A stretch of DNA of 64,000 nucleotides. It comes from Pseudomonas plecoglossicida NBRC 103162 = DSM 15088. Its GTDB lineage: Bacteria; Pseudomonadota; Gammaproteobacteria; Pseudomonadales; Pseudomonadaceae. The DNA is taken from the NCBI RefSeq assembly GCF_000730665.1, contig NZ_BBIV01000011.1, forward strand, positions 62,001 to 126,000, given 5' to 3'. The translations under genes were made by a program, and so were the position numbers. Numbering within the stretch: position 1 is the stretch's first letter; every line of letters begins with the position of its first letter. Positions 45,312-56,125 of the stretch are shown piece by piece. The notes under the pieces were generated by a model, which saw nothing but the letters and a program-made list of their open reading frames with translations, did no database searches and was not told the origin of the DNA.

Positions 45312-46853
45312 ATGACGCAAGCCAACAACACCGTGTACACCGACCTGAGCGTCGATGAGCTGGTTAAAGAAGCGCTGTCCCGCGGTGAAGGCGTGCTGGC
45401 CGATACTGGCGCACTGGTAGTCGAAACTGGCCACCGTACTGGCCGTTCGCCGGCTGACCGTTTCATCGTCGAAGAACCTTCCACCCAGGCCGCCATCGCC
45501 TGGGGCCCCATCAACCGCAAGTTCCCGGCCGACAAGTTCGATGCCCTGTGGGACCGCGTCGAGGCGTTCAACAACGCCCAGGATCACTTCGTTTCCTACG
45601 TTCACGTAGGGGCTGCCGCCGAGCACTACCTGCCGGTGAAGATGACCACCCAGACCGCCTGGCAGAACCTGTTCGGCCGTTGCCTGTTCATCAACCCGGA
45701 GCAGTTCAACCCGGCTGGCCGCGACCAGTGGCAGATCCTCAACGTCGCCAACTTCGTGTGCGAACCTGAGCGTGACGGCACCAACTCCGACGGCTGCGTG
45801 ATCATCAACTTCGCCAAGAAGAAGGTGCTGATCGCTGGCATGCGTTACGCCGGTGAAATGAAGAAAGCCATGTTCTCGGTGCAGAACTTCCTGCTGCCGG
45901 CCGCTGACGTGCTGCCGATGCACTGCGCTGCCAACATCGGCGAAGAAGGCGACGTGACCCTGTTCTTCGGCCTGTCCGGCACTGGCAAGACCACCCTGTC
46001 GGCCGACGAAAGCCGTTACCTGGTCGGCGACGACGAGCACGGCTGGGGCGAAGGCGTTGTCTTCAACATGGAAGGCGGCTGCTACGCCAAGTGCATCGAC
46101 CTGTCCGAGAAGAACGAGCCGGTCATCTGGAAAGCCATCAAGCATGGCGCCGTGCTGGAAAACGTCGTCCTCGACGCCAACAAGCACGCCGACTACGCCG
46201 ATGTCAGCCTGACCCAGAACAGCCGCGCCGCCTACCCGTTGGAGCACGTCGCCAAGCGCGCCGAAGCCAACCTGGGTGGCGAGCCGAACGCGGTCATCTT
46301 CCTGACCTGCGACCTGACCGGTGTTCTGCCTCCTGTTTCGATCCTGAACAACGAGCAGGCGGCCTACCACTTCCTGTCCGGCTACACCGCGCTGGTCGGT
46401 TCCACTGAAATGGGTTCGGGCGGCGGCATCAAGTCGACCTTCTCCACCTGCTTCGGCGCACCGTTCTTCCCGCGTCCGGCCGGCGAGTACGCCGAGCTGC
46501 TGATCAAGCGTATCAATGCCTTCGGCTCCAAGGTCTACCTGGTCAACACCGGCTGGACCGGTGGCGGCTACGGCGTCGGCAAGCGCTTCAGCATCCCGAC
46601 TACCCGTGGCGTGATCGCCGCGATCCAGAGCGGTGCTCTGGTCGGTGCGGAAACCGAGCACCTGGACATCATCAACCTGGACGTGCCGAAGGCCGTTCCG
46701 GGCGTCGAGACCGAGCTGCTCAACCCACGCAATACCTGGGCTGACAAGGCTGCCTACGACGAAGCTGCGAAAGGCCTGGCCAAGCTGTTCACTGAGAACT
46801 TCAAGAAGTTCGACGTATCCGAGGCCATCAAGGCCGCGGGGCCTCAGCTGTAA
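45312..46853 (+). CDS. pckA: ATP-dependent phosphoenolpyruvate carboxykinase
   Basis: A 513-residue cytosolic enzyme that decarboxylates and phosphorylates oxaloacetate to phosphoenolpyruvate, the entry to gluconeogenesis from organic acids. The P-loop Gly-Leu-Ser-Gly-Thr-Gly-Lys-Thr-Thr (220-228) and the Asp-Asp-Glu-His-Gly-Trp segment bind ATP and metal. Start ATG 45312 opens Met-Thr-Gln-Ala-Asn-Asn and gives the usual length; an earlier in-frame start at 45276 adds 12 residues of unlikely sequence. A leader of about 180 bases with an inverted repeat TGTAGT/ACTACA (45243-45269) precedes it. Confidence 0.93.
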   Translation: MTQANNTVYTDLSVDELVKEALSRGEGVLADTGALVVETGHRTGRSPADRFIVEEPSTQAAIAWGPINRKFPADKFDALWDRVEAFNNAQDHFVSYVHVGAAAEHYLPVKMTTQTAWQNLFGRCLFINPEQFNPAGRDQWQILNVANFVCEPERDGTNSDGCVIINFAKKKVLIAGMRYAGEMKKAMFSVQNFLLPAADVLPMHCAANIGEEGDVTLFFGLSGTGKTTLSADESRYLVGDDEHGWGEGVVFNMEGGCYAKCIDLSEKNEPVIWKAIKHGAVLENVVLDANKHADYADVSLTQNSRAAYPLEHVAKRAEANLGGEPNAVIFLTCDLTGVLPPVSILNNEQAAYHFLSGYTALVGSTEMGSGGGIKSTFSTCFGAPFFPRPAGEYAELLIKRINAFGSKVYLVNTGWTGGGYGVGKRFSIPTTRGVIAAIQSGALVGAETEHLDIINLDVPKAVPGVETELLNPRNTWADKAAYDEAAKGLAKLFTENFKKFDVSEAIKAAGPQL

Positions 46854-46877
46854 GCTGAGCCCGACCGCAACGAGAAA

Positions 46878-46902
46878 GCCGCCCTCTGGGGCGGCTTTTT
46901 TG
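46878..46902 (+). terminator. Intrinsic terminator after pckA
   Basis: A stem GCCGCCC/GGGCGGC with a TCTG-like loop is followed by a T-run. A REP remnant (GGGCCCTATCGCC) lies a few bases beyond. Confidence 0.88.
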
Positions 46903-46987
46903 TGCCTGTTCGGGCCCTATCGCCACCCCAAGATCCGGAAATTCTGTTTCACTGGTAGCCCCCCTTGCGCCGCTATGAGTCAGCCAG

Positions 46988-47428
46988 ATGATCGAATCCC
47001 CCAACCGCACTGCCTTCTCCCATTTCCACCCGATCCTCACCCGCCCCCAGGACAACGACCACAACGACCACATTGCCGGTGCCAGCGTGCACGGTTTCTT
47101 CGAGACCGCCATCCAGGCCTTCCTGGTCGAACAGGCAGCGTTCGACCTGCGCGAGGGTGCGCTGGCGGCCTTTGTGGTGAGCGCTGCGGCGGATTTCTAC
47201 GCCTTGCCGGGCTTCCCGGACGTGCTCGAGGTGGGGCTGGGTGTCACGCGCCTGGCAGGGAGCACGGTGGAGTACCGGCTGGCGCTGTACCGCCCTGGAG
47301 AGGCAGATGCCTGCGCGGCGGGGTCGGTGGTGCAGGTCTTCGTCGAGCGCGCCACTGGCAGGCCCGTGCCGCTGCCCGAGGGGCTGCAGATCATCCTGTC
47401 AGGCCTGCAGCTCGACGCGCAGGCATGA
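46988..47428 (+). CDS. Acyl-CoA thioesterase, 4HBT type
   Basis: A 146-residue hotdog-fold protein. The opening segment Arg-Pro-Gln-Asp-Asn-Asp-His-Asn-Asp-His (19-28) corresponds to the catalytic Asp region of 4-hydroxybenzoyl-CoA thioesterases. There is no signal peptide. The substrate is unknown. It stands alone between the pckA terminator and a two-way terminator shared with the next gene. Confidence 0.85.
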   Translation: MIESPNRTAFSHFHPILTRPQDNDHNDHIAGASVHGFFETAIQAFLVEQAAFDLREGALAAFVVSAAADFYALPGFPDVLEVGLGVTRLAGSTVEYRLALYRPGEADACAAGSVVQVFVERATGRPVPLPEGLQIILSGLQLDAQA

Positions 47429-47458
47429 AAAAGCCCCGCTGGCGAGGCGGGGCTTTTC
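47428..47458. terminator. Bidirectional terminator
   Basis: AGCCCCGC/GCGGGGCT (47432-47454) has an A-run before and a T-run after, so it can end both the thioesterase (plus) and the glycine-zipper gene (minus). Confidence 0.8.
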
Positions 47459-47481
47459 AAACCGGGGTGGTGATCCCGGTA

Positions 47482-47961
47482 TCAGTGGTGGTAGTGCTTG
47501 TGCTTGCGGTGGCCGTAGTGGCGACCACGGTCATAATGACGACCGTCCCGGTAGCCGCGGCTGTAGTACTTGCGCTCGTCATGGCGCTCGTCTTCATCGG
47601 CCTTGTTGCCCAGGTAGTTACCCGCCGCGCCACCGATACCGCCGCCAGCGGCTGCACCAATGTAGCTACCGGTGGTGCCGCCCATCGAACGACCTACCAC
47701 GTTGCCGCCTGCGGCACCCAGCGCGCCACCTACGGCGGCTTCGCCACGCTGGTGCTTGTCGGCACCCAGGGCACCACCGGCCGCACCACCCAGACCGGCA
47801 CCAATGGCGCCGCCGGTGCTGCCTCCGATGGAGTTGCCCACTACGGAGCCGAGTACCCCACCCAATGCGCCGCCAATGCCGGCCTCGGTATTGCCACCGG
47901 CCATGGCAACGCCGCTGAGCAAGCTAAAAGACAACAACAGAATCGAGGAGTACTTCTTCAT
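47482..47961 (-). CDS. Glycine-zipper envelope protein with His-rich tail
   Basis: A 159-residue exported protein: a signal peptide ending Gly-Val-Ala-Met-Ala (about 21), then repeated GxxxG-type glycine zippers (about 25-120) likely to pack in or on the outer membrane, then an acidic stretch and a tail rich in His, Arg and Tyr (last 30 residues). The tail may bind metal or polyanions. ATG 47961 has GAGG about 12 bases upstream; a longer frame from 48051 lacks sense. Function unknown. Confidence 0.82.
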   Translation of the reverse strand: MKKYSSILLLSFSLLSGVAMAGGNTEAGIGGALGGVLGSVVGNSIGGSTGGAIGAGLGGAAGGALGADKHQRGEAAVGGALGAAGGNVVGRSMGGTTGSYIGAAAGGGIGGAAGNYLGNKADEDERHDERKYYSRGYRDGRHYDRGRHYGHRKHKHYHH

Positions 47962-48049
47962 CAACAAAGCCTCATAGGGATGACTAGGCGAATTTGAGGC
48001 TCTGGAATGCGTGTGGCAATTGAAATCCGACGAGTAGCACGGGTTGTAC

Positions 48050-48152
48050 ACAATTTTCTAACTTATTGTTTTTGCGATGAAACTTTCTCAAATATTGCAG
48101 GTCTGAAATATTTGTGACGAAGCCCTGACCCCCGTGGATCAGGGCTTTTTTC
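48050..48152 (+). ncRNA. Candidate small RNA ending at an orphan terminator
   Basis: A good intrinsic terminator lies on the plus strand at 48122-48152, but no plus-strand gene precedes it: both flanking genes are on the minus strand. The simplest reading is a short plus-strand transcript from about 48050. The promoter is not clear (a TTGAAA at about 48020 is a weak candidate). Confidence 0.3.
48122..48152 (+). terminator. Orphan intrinsic terminator
   Basis: A stem GCCCTGA/TCAGGGC followed by six T on the plus strand; on the minus strand there is no T-run, so direction is clear. Confidence 0.75.
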
Positions 48153-48173
48153 GTTTTTGGCGGTGCTGCGACG

Positions 48174-48205
48174 GGCCCCATCGCCGGCTTGCCGGCGATG
48201 GGGCC
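48174..48205. repeat. Perfect REP palindrome
   Basis: A 15-bp perfect stem (GGCCCCATCGCCGGC, loop TT) lies 10 bases beyond the stop of the molybdopterin oxidoreductase gene. Confidence 0.9.
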
Positions 48206-48214
48206 AGTGATCGT

Positions 48215-50560
<2,346 letters not shown>

Positions 50561-50565
50561 GGCTG

Positions 50566-51396
50566 TTACGACTCCGCCGCTGGGCTATAGACCCGCGGTG
50601 CACTGTGTTTGGGCAGGTGGATGAGGTTGAGGTTGTGCTTGCGTGCCCATTGCAGGGCGAGGCCGGTCGGTGCCGACAGGCTGACCAGGGTCTGGATGCC
50701 GGCGCGCAGGACTTTCTGGATCAACTCCAGGCTGCAGCGGCTGGTGACGATGGCCAGGCCGCCGGTGGTGCTGATGCCTTGGCGCAGCAAGGCACCGATC
50801 AGCTTGTCGAGGGCGTTGTGCCGGCCGATGTCTTCGCGACCCAGCAGCAGTTCGCCCTGTGCCTTCATGAACAAGGCTGCATGCACCGCACCGCAGTGCC
50901 GACCCAGTGGGGTGAAGGCGTCGATGCGTTCACGCAGGCCGGCAAGCCACTGCGCGGGCGGCAAGGGTGCGCCTGCCAGTGCGTTCAGTTCCGGCAAGGC
51001 CTGCTCCAGCGCTTCGACCCCACACAACCCGCACCCGCTGGTGCCGGCCAGTTGGCGGCGCTGGTTCTTCAGGTTCCAGAACGCACGGCTGGAAATCTCC
51101 AGGTCGGCGTACATCGCCGAACCGCTGCCGGAGAGTTTCAGGTCGTAGATTTCGTCCGTGCCGTCGACGATGCCACTGCCGACGCTGAAGCCGACCGCGA
51201 AGTCTTCCAGGTCGGTCGGGCTGACCAGCATGACCGCCTGGCTGAGGCCGTTGTAGGCGATGGCCAATGCGACTTCTTCGGCCAGTGGCGTGCAGGCGCG
51301 CTCGCCGTCGCTCAGTTGCACGTAGTCGTAAGTGTTGCTGGCGGCGGGCATGTCCAGGGGCGTGGAGGCCGCGCAGACCGGAGGTTTGCTTTGCAT
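50566..51396 (-). CDS. fdhD: Formate dehydrogenase accessory sulfurtransferase FdhD
   Basis: A 276-residue protein that passes sulfur from a cysteine desulfurase to the molybdenum cofactor of formate-dehydrogenase-like enzymes. The sulfur-carrying Cys122-Gly-Leu-Cys125 motif is intact, and Gly-Arg-Glu-Asp-Ile-Gly-Arg-His-Asn-Ala-Leu-Asp-Lys is the conserved cofactor loop. It heads the operon with the molybdopterin oxidoreductase, so it most likely activates that partner. Divergent from the BON-LysM gene. Confidence 0.91.
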   Translation of the reverse strand: MQSKPPVCAASTPLDMPAASNTYDYVQLSDGERACTPLAEEVALAIAYNGLSQAVMLVSPTDLEDFAVGFSVGSGIVDGTDEIYDLKLSGSGSAMYADLEISSRAFWNLKNQRRQLAGTSGCGLCGVEALEQALPELNALAGAPLPPAQWLAGLRERIDAFTPLGRHCGAVHAALFMKAQGELLLGREDIGRHNALDKLIGALLRQGISTTGGLAIVTSRCSLELIQKVLRAGIQTLVSLSAPTGLALQWARKHNLNLIHLPKHSAPRVYSPAAES

Positions 51397-51571
51397 CGGG
51401 GGCTGACTACCGGCGGCTGTTCGATAGCACCAGCCTAGGCGCGTGCGCCGGTTGCGTCTAATCGCTAGGGTCTATGCCTTGATAGAGCGCGTCGATGGGT
51501 CGCAGAGGGCGGGGAGGGCAATCCTGGCCTAGACTCCTTGCTCCGAGGTTAACGTCAACAAGGAGCGCGTC

Positions 51572-52012
51572 ATGAGTCTGTTCAGTTTCGTGAAGGAAGC
51601 CGGCGAGAAGTTGATCGACCTGCTGACCCCCGGCAATGCCAATGCCGAGGAGCAGCTGAAGAAACACGTGGAGAGTGTCGGCCTGGGCAACCCCAACATC
51701 ACCGCCACTGTAACGGGTGACACGATCACCCTCAAGGGCGAGGTGGCCAGCCAGGAGGAGAAGGAGAAGATCATCCTGGCGGCGGGCAATATCAATGGTG
51801 TGGCCAGCGTCGATGACCAGATTACCGTGACCGGGCCGGTGGTCAAGGCTGCGCGGTTCGTTACCGTGAAGTCGGGTGACACGCTGTCGGCCATTTCCGT
51901 AGTCGTGTATGGCAATGCCAACCAGTACAACAAGATCTTCGAGGCCAACAAGCCGATGCTCAAGCATCCGGACAAGATCTATCCGGGGCAGGTCCTGCGT
52001 ATTCCTGACTGA
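51572..52012 (+). CDS. BON-LysM protein (Kbp/YgaU type)
   Basis: A 146-residue protein with an N-terminal BON domain (about 25-88) and a C-terminal LysM domain (about 95-145, Val-Lys-Ser-Gly-Asp-Thr-Leu-Ser-Ala-Ile). It lacks a signal peptide, as does its E. coli relative Kbp, a potassium-binding protein. AAGGAG lies upstream of the ATG at 51572. Peptidoglycan binding by LysM would need export by an unknown route; a cytosolic ion-sensing role is equally possible. Confidence 0.88.
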   Translation: MSLFSFVKEAGEKLIDLLTPGNANAEEQLKKHVESVGLGNPNITATVTGDTITLKGEVASQEEKEKIILAAGNINGVASVDDQITVTGPVVKAARFVTVKSGDTLSAISVVVYGNANQYNKIFEANKPMLKHPDKIYPGQVLRIPD

Positions 52013-52025
52013 TGGATCCGTAGAG

Positions 52026-52101
52026 GCTTCATCGCCGGCAAGCCGGCTCCCACAAGGATCTTCATTGTCTGTGTGGGAGCCGGCTTGCCGGCGATGAGGC
52101 C
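52026..52101. repeat. REP element pair
   Basis: Inverted REP copies at about 52026-52055 and 52071-52101 between the convergent BON-LysM and yrfG genes. Confidence 0.85.
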
Positions 52102-52102
52102 C

Positions 52103-52765
52103 TTACAGACCCACCAGCAAGTCCCGGTAATCCTCGACCGCCGCGAACTCCTGGGTATCGCGCGGCGCTGCCTGGCTGTCTGGCTGGCGCACCGCCAGGA
52201 GATGCGCCACGCCAAACCGCCGCGCACTGCGCAGGATGGCCAGGGTGTCGTCGATGAACAGGCTGCGCCCCGGCTGGAAGCCGATATCCGCCTGCAGCGC
52301 ATCCCAGAACTGCGGACTCTCCTTGGGATACCCATAGTCATGCGAACTGATCAGCCGTTCGAAATACGGCGCCAGTTCCACCCGCTCCAGCTTCAGCGAC
52401 AGCGAATCGCGATGGGCATTGGTGATCATCACCACGCGCTTGCCCGCCTGGCGGATCGCTGCCAGGAACGTGTCGGCATCGGGCCGCAGGGCGATCAGGT
52501 CGGCGATCTCGCGCTTGAGCTCGCGGATCGGCAGGTTCAGCTCGCGGCTCCAGAAATCCAGGCAATACCAATTCAGTGTGCCGGCATTACGCTCGAACAG
52601 CGGCTGCAGCTCTATTTCCGCCATGGCCCGGCTCACTCCGTGCAGCTCGGCGTAGCGCTGGGGCAGGTGGTCGAGCCAGAAGCGGTTGTCGTAGTGCAGG
52701 TCGAGCAGGGTACCGTCCATGTCCAGCAGGACGGTATCGATGTCGGACCAGGGAAGAACAGGCAT
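52103..52765 (-). CDS. yrfG: GMP/IMP nucleotidase YrfG
   Basis: A 220-residue HAD-family phosphatase that dephosphorylates GMP and IMP in its E. coli relative. HAD motif I is Asp15-Met-Asp17-Gly-Thr; motif II (Ile-Thr-Asn-Ala-His) and motif IV (Phe-Ile-Asp-Asp-Thr) follow. The ATG at 52765 opens Met-Pro-Val-Leu-Pro-Trp; longer frames run into nudE's leader. It is divergent from nudE with 64 bases between them. Confidence 0.9.
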   Translation of the reverse strand: MPVLPWSDIDTVLLDMDGTLLDLHYDNRFWLDHLPQRYAELHGVSRAMAEIELQPLFERNAGTLNWYCLDFWSRELNLPIRELKREIADLIALRPDADTFLAAIRQAGKRVVMITNAHRDSLSLKLERVELAPYFERLISSHDYGYPKESPQFWDALQADIGFQPGRSLFIDDTLAILRSARRFGVAHLLAVRQPDSQAAPRDTQEFAAVEDYRDLLVGL

Positions 52766-52829
52766 GGGAAACTCTCGTTCAGTCGGCAAGCCACGGTATA
52801 GTAACCCGTTCACGCCAAGGAGCCGCCCC

Positions 52830-53396
52830 ATGCGCCAGAAACCCACCGTCCTCAGCCGCGAAATCGTCGCCAGCAGCCGCCTGTTCCGCGTCGAAGCCGT
52901 ACAGCTGCGTTTCAGCAACGGCAACGAGCGCACCTACGAGCGCTTGGTCGGGCGTGGCAATGGCTATGGCGCCGTGATGATCGTGGCCATGCTCGACGCC
53001 GAGCACGCGGTGCTGGTCGAGGAATACTGCGGCGGCACCGACGAATACGAACTGTCCTTGCCCAAGGGTCTGATCGAACCGGGCGAGGACGTGCTGGCAG
53101 CGGCAGACCGGGAGCTCAAGGAAGAAGCCGGCTTCGGCGCACGCCAGCTGGAGCACCTGACCGAACTGTCGCTGTCGCCGGGCTACATGAGCCAGAAGAT
53201 CCAGGTGGTGCTGGCCAGTGACTTGTACGAAGAGCGCCTGGAAGGCGACGAGCCCGAGCCGATGCGCGTCGACAAGGTCAACCTACGCGAGCTCTCGGCC
53301 CTGGCCATGCACCCGCAGTTCACCGAAGGACGGGCGTTGGCGGCGCTGTACCTGGCCCGTGACCTGCTTATCCAGCGGGGGCTGTTCGAGGCATGA
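52830..53396 (+). CDS. nudE: ADP-compounds hydrolase NudE
   Basis: A 188-residue Nudix hydrolase for ADP-ribose, NADH and similar compounds. The full Nudix box spans residues 80-102 (Gly, five residues, Glu, seven, Arg-Glu-Leu-x-Glu-Glu-x-Gly-Phe). AAGGAG precedes the ATG at 52830. Its stop overlaps the cysQ start by four bases; both enzymes deal with adenine-nucleotide by-products, which fits a shared operon. Confidence 0.92.
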   Translation: MRQKPTVLSREIVASSRLFRVEAVQLRFSNGNERTYERLVGRGNGYGAVMIVAMLDAEHAVLVEEYCGGTDEYELSLPKGLIEPGEDVLAAADRELKEEAGFGARQLEHLTELSLSPGYMSQKIQVVLASDLYEERLEGDEPEPMRVDKVNLRELSALAMHPQFTEGRALAALYLARDLLIQRGLFEA

Positions 53397-54220
53397 ACGA
53401 CCAGCAACTGATGCATGAAGTGGTCAAGCTGGCCAGTCTGGCTGGCGAGGCGATCCTGCCGTTCTGGCGCGCCGATGTCGCTGTTGCCAACAAGGCCGAC
53501 GACTCACCGGTGACCGCTGCCGACCTGGCGGCGCACCGCGTGATCGCCGACGGCCTGCAGGCGTTGGCGCCGCAGATTCCGGTGCTTTCCGAGGAAGACT
53601 GCAATATCCCCCTGGCCACGCGCCAGGGCTGGCAACGCTGGTGGCTGGTCGACCCGCTCGACGGCACCAAGGAATTCATCGCCGGCAGCGAAGAGTTCAC
53701 TGTCAACATCGCCTTGATCGAGAACGGTGAGGTGGTGTTTGGCGTGGTGTCGATGCCGACCAGCGGGCGCTGCTATTTCGGCGGTCGTGCCCTGGGCGCC
53801 TGGCGCACTGACGCGGGCAGCGATGCCCTGCCGATCCAGGTGCGCAACGCGCCGCCTGCCGATGGCCGCTTCACCGTAGTGGCCAGCCGTCGCCACTCCA
53901 GCCCGGAGCAGGAAGCGTTGCTGGCTGGCCTGGGGACTGCAGTGGGTGAGCTGGCGCTGGCGAACATCGGTAGCTCGCTCAAGTTCTGCCTGCTGGCCGA
54001 AGGCAGCGCCGACTGCTACCCGCGCCTGGCGCCGACTTCGCAGTGGGACACCGCGGCTGCACAGGGCGTGCTGGAAGGCGCCGGGGGCGAGGTGATCGAC
54101 CTGGAGGGCCTGCCGTTCCGTTACCCCGCGCGCGAGTCGCTGCTCAACCCGTTCTTCCTGGCCTTGCCTGCTGCGGCGGTGTGGCGGCAGGCGTTCATCG
54201 AACAGCATATCAAGCGCTGA
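53393..54220 (+). CDS. cysQ: 3'(2'),5'-bisphosphate nucleotidase CysQ
   Basis: A 275-residue phosphatase of the inositol monophosphatase fold that clears 3'-phosphoadenosine 5'-phosphate left by sulfate assimilation. The metal site Asp87-Pro-Leu-Asp90-Gly-Thr and Glu-Glu-Asp (67-69) are present, as is Ser-Gln-Trp-Asp-Thr-Ala-Ala near 225. It connects functionally to the sulfur genes earlier in the window. A REP fragment follows. Confidence 0.92.
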   Translation: MNDQQLMHEVVKLASLAGEAILPFWRADVAVANKADDSPVTAADLAAHRVIADGLQALAPQIPVLSEEDCNIPLATRQGWQRWWLVDPLDGTKEFIAGSEEFTVNIALIENGEVVFGVVSMPTSGRCYFGGRALGAWRTDAGSDALPIQVRNAPPADGRFTVVASRRHSSPEQEALLAGLGTAVGELALANIGSSLKFCLLAEGSADCYPRLAPTSQWDTAAAQGVLEGAGGEVIDLEGLPFRYPARESLLNPFFLALPAAAVWRQAFIEQHIKR

Positions 54221-54230
54221 AGGCAGGCCC

Positions 54231-54252
54231 GGCCCTATCGCCGGCAAGGCCA
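54231..54252. repeat. Truncated REP
   Basis: A half copy (GGCCCTATCGCCGGCAAGGCC) without the second arm, after cysQ. Confidence 0.6.
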
Positions 54253-54263
54253 ACAAAGCATGA

Positions 54264-54719
54264 TCAGCGGTGCAGGACGTACTGCCCGCTGAACTTGACG
54301 GCAGCCTCGTCGCTGCCAGCATTGCTCACCGTGGTCTCCAGCGTCAGCCGCGCTCGACCGCGGCGCTGGTACATCGTGAGGAACCGCTCCCAGGTCTTCT
54401 CGTCCGGCGCCGTACAGCGTGCCAGCGCAGCGCCGGTGACCGGCAGCGGATAGCTGATCTGCCCCTCCTGAATGACGATATGCCCGTCATCGATACCCAG
54501 TTCACGCAGGCGCAGGTGCAGCCAGCCCCAGCCCACCAGCACTGCGGCGCAGTACAGGCTGCCGCCGAACATCGTGCTCTTGTGATTGACGTTGGCAGCC
54601 AGCGGCAGTTGCAGGCGCAGGGTATGGGCATGCCAATCGATGACCTCCATGCCCATTTCACGGGTCAGCGGGATGTCGCCGTGCAGAACGGACTGCAGGT
54701 ATTGGCTATCGGAACTCAT
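54264..54719 (-). CDS. YiiD_C-type thioesterase
   Basis: A 151-residue hotdog-fold protein of the YiiD C-terminal domain family, with Asn-His-Lys-Ser-Thr-Met-Phe-Gly-Gly-Ser-Leu-Tyr (about 44-55) as the active-site helix region. Its ATG overlaps the stop of the sigma-54 regulator gene by four bases, so it belongs to the dctB-dctD-like operon. Substrate unknown. Confidence 0.85.
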   Translation of the reverse strand: MSSDSQYLQSVLHGDIPLTREMGMEVIDWHAHTLRLQLPLAANVNHKSTMFGGSLYCAAVLVGWGWLHLRLRELGIDDGHIVIQEGQISYPLPVTGAALARCTAPDEKTWERFLTMYQRRGRARLTLETTVSNAGSDEAAVKFSGQYVLHR

Positions 54720-56125
54720 GGGCGGTTTTCCTCGTGGTCGTCGGGCCCGCTGTTGCCACCTTCGAAATGCAGGCCGTGTTTGCGCAACTTGTCGTGCAGG
54801 GTCTTGCGCGGGATGCCGAGGGCTTCGGCGAGGCTGCGCATGGAGCTATGGGGCTGGGCCAGTTCGGCGGCGATCAGCGAGCGCTCGAAGCGCTCGACCT
54901 GCTCGCTGAGGTTGCCCAGCAGGATCGGTGTCGCAGCGGGCACTGTCGCGCTTACCTCGCCGTCGAGGGCCAGCTCCAGGCCAAGGGCGAAGCGCTCGGC
55001 GGCATTCTGCAGTTCACGCACGTTGCCCGGCCAGCCGTGACGCAGCAGCATGGCGCGCTGCGCCGGTTGCAGGCTGTGCGGGGCCAGGCCGTGGCGCTGG
55101 CTGGCAGCATCGGCGAAGTGCTGGAACAGCACCAGGATGTCGTCGCCGCGCTCGCGCAACGGTGGAATGCGCAGTGGGGCGACGTTCAGGCGGTAGTACA
55201 GGTCGGCGCGAAAACGGCCCTGGTCGGCGGCCTGGCGCAGGTCTTCCTTGGTCGCGGCGATGATGCGGATGTCCAGCGGGATCAGCTGGTTGCCGCCCAG
55301 GCGCTCGACCACGCGCTCCTGCAGCAGGCGCAGCAGCTTCACCTGCACGTCCAGGCTCATGCTCTCGATCTCGTCGAGGAACAGCGTGCCGCCGTTGGCG
55401 AATTCGAACTTGCCGATACGGCGCTTCTGCGCGCCGGTGAACGCCCCGGGCTCGTGGCCGAACAGTTCGCTCTCCACCACCGATTCGGCCAGCGCGCCAG
55501 CATTGATGGCGACGAAGGGCCCGTCGCGGCGGCTGGACAAGTTGTGCAGGGCACGGGCGACCACTTCTTTGCCGGCCCCGGTTTCCCCGAGGATCAGCAC
55601 GTCTGCGCGGGTCCCGGCCAGGGCGCCGATCTGCTCGCGCAGGCGCTGCATGGAGGGCGACTGGCCCATCAGGCGGGTGGCCAGCTGCTGGCGGTCGCTC
55701 AGGGCCAGGCGCAGGCTGCGGTTGTCCAGCACCAGCCGACGCAGGGCCAGGGCGCGGCGCACGCTGTCGAGCAAGGCCTCGCTGGCGAAGGGCTTTTCCA
55801 GGAAATCATAGGCGCCGGCGCGCATGGCCTGCACCGCCAGTGGCACATCACCATGGCCGGTGATCAGCAGCACCGGCAGTTCGTTGTCACGCGCATGCAG
55901 CTGTTCCAGCAGTTGCAGGCCATCGATGCCGGGCATGCGAATATCGCTCACCACCACGCCAGGCCAATCGGGCTCGAGGCGTTCGGCCAGCCCCTGCGCG
56001 TCGGCCAGGGCGACCACCTGGAGCCCGGCCAGATCGAGGGTCTGGCTCAGGGCCTGGCGCAGGTGCGGGTCATCGTCGACCAGTAGCACCTGGGCCTGGC
56101 TGTCGATCGCTGTCTCGGTCGTCAT
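54716..56125 (-). CDS. Sigma-54-dependent response regulator (DctD type)
   Basis: A 469-residue NtrC-class activator: receiver with Asp61, AAA+ domain with Walker A GETGAGKE (180-187), the sigma-54 contact motif GAFTGA (227-232), Walker B Leu-Phe-Leu-Asp-Glu, and a Fis-type helix-turn-helix at the end. The ATG at 56125 overlaps the kinase stop by four bases. It should activate sigma-54 promoters for transport or use of organic acids or amino acids; the target is not in view. Confidence 0.91.
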   Translation of the reverse strand: MTTETAIDSQAQVLLVDDDPHLRQALSQTLDLAGLQVVALADAQGLAERLEPDWPGVVVSDIRMPGIDGLQLLEQLHARDNELPVLLITGHGDVPLAVQAMRAGAYDFLEKPFASEALLDSVRRALALRRLVLDNRSLRLALSDRQQLATRLMGQSPSMQRLREQIGALAGTRADVLILGETGAGKEVVARALHNLSSRRDGPFVAINAGALAESVVESELFGHEPGAFTGAQKRRIGKFEFANGGTLFLDEIESMSLDVQVKLLRLLQERVVERLGGNQLIPLDIRIIAATKEDLRQAADQGRFRADLYYRLNVAPLRIPPLRERGDDILVLFQHFADAASQRHGLAPHSLQPAQRAMLLRHGWPGNVRELQNAAERFALGLELALDGEVSATVPAATPILLGNLSEQVERFERSLIAAELAQPHSSMRSLAEALGIPRKTLHDKLRKHGLHFEGGNSGPDDHEENRP

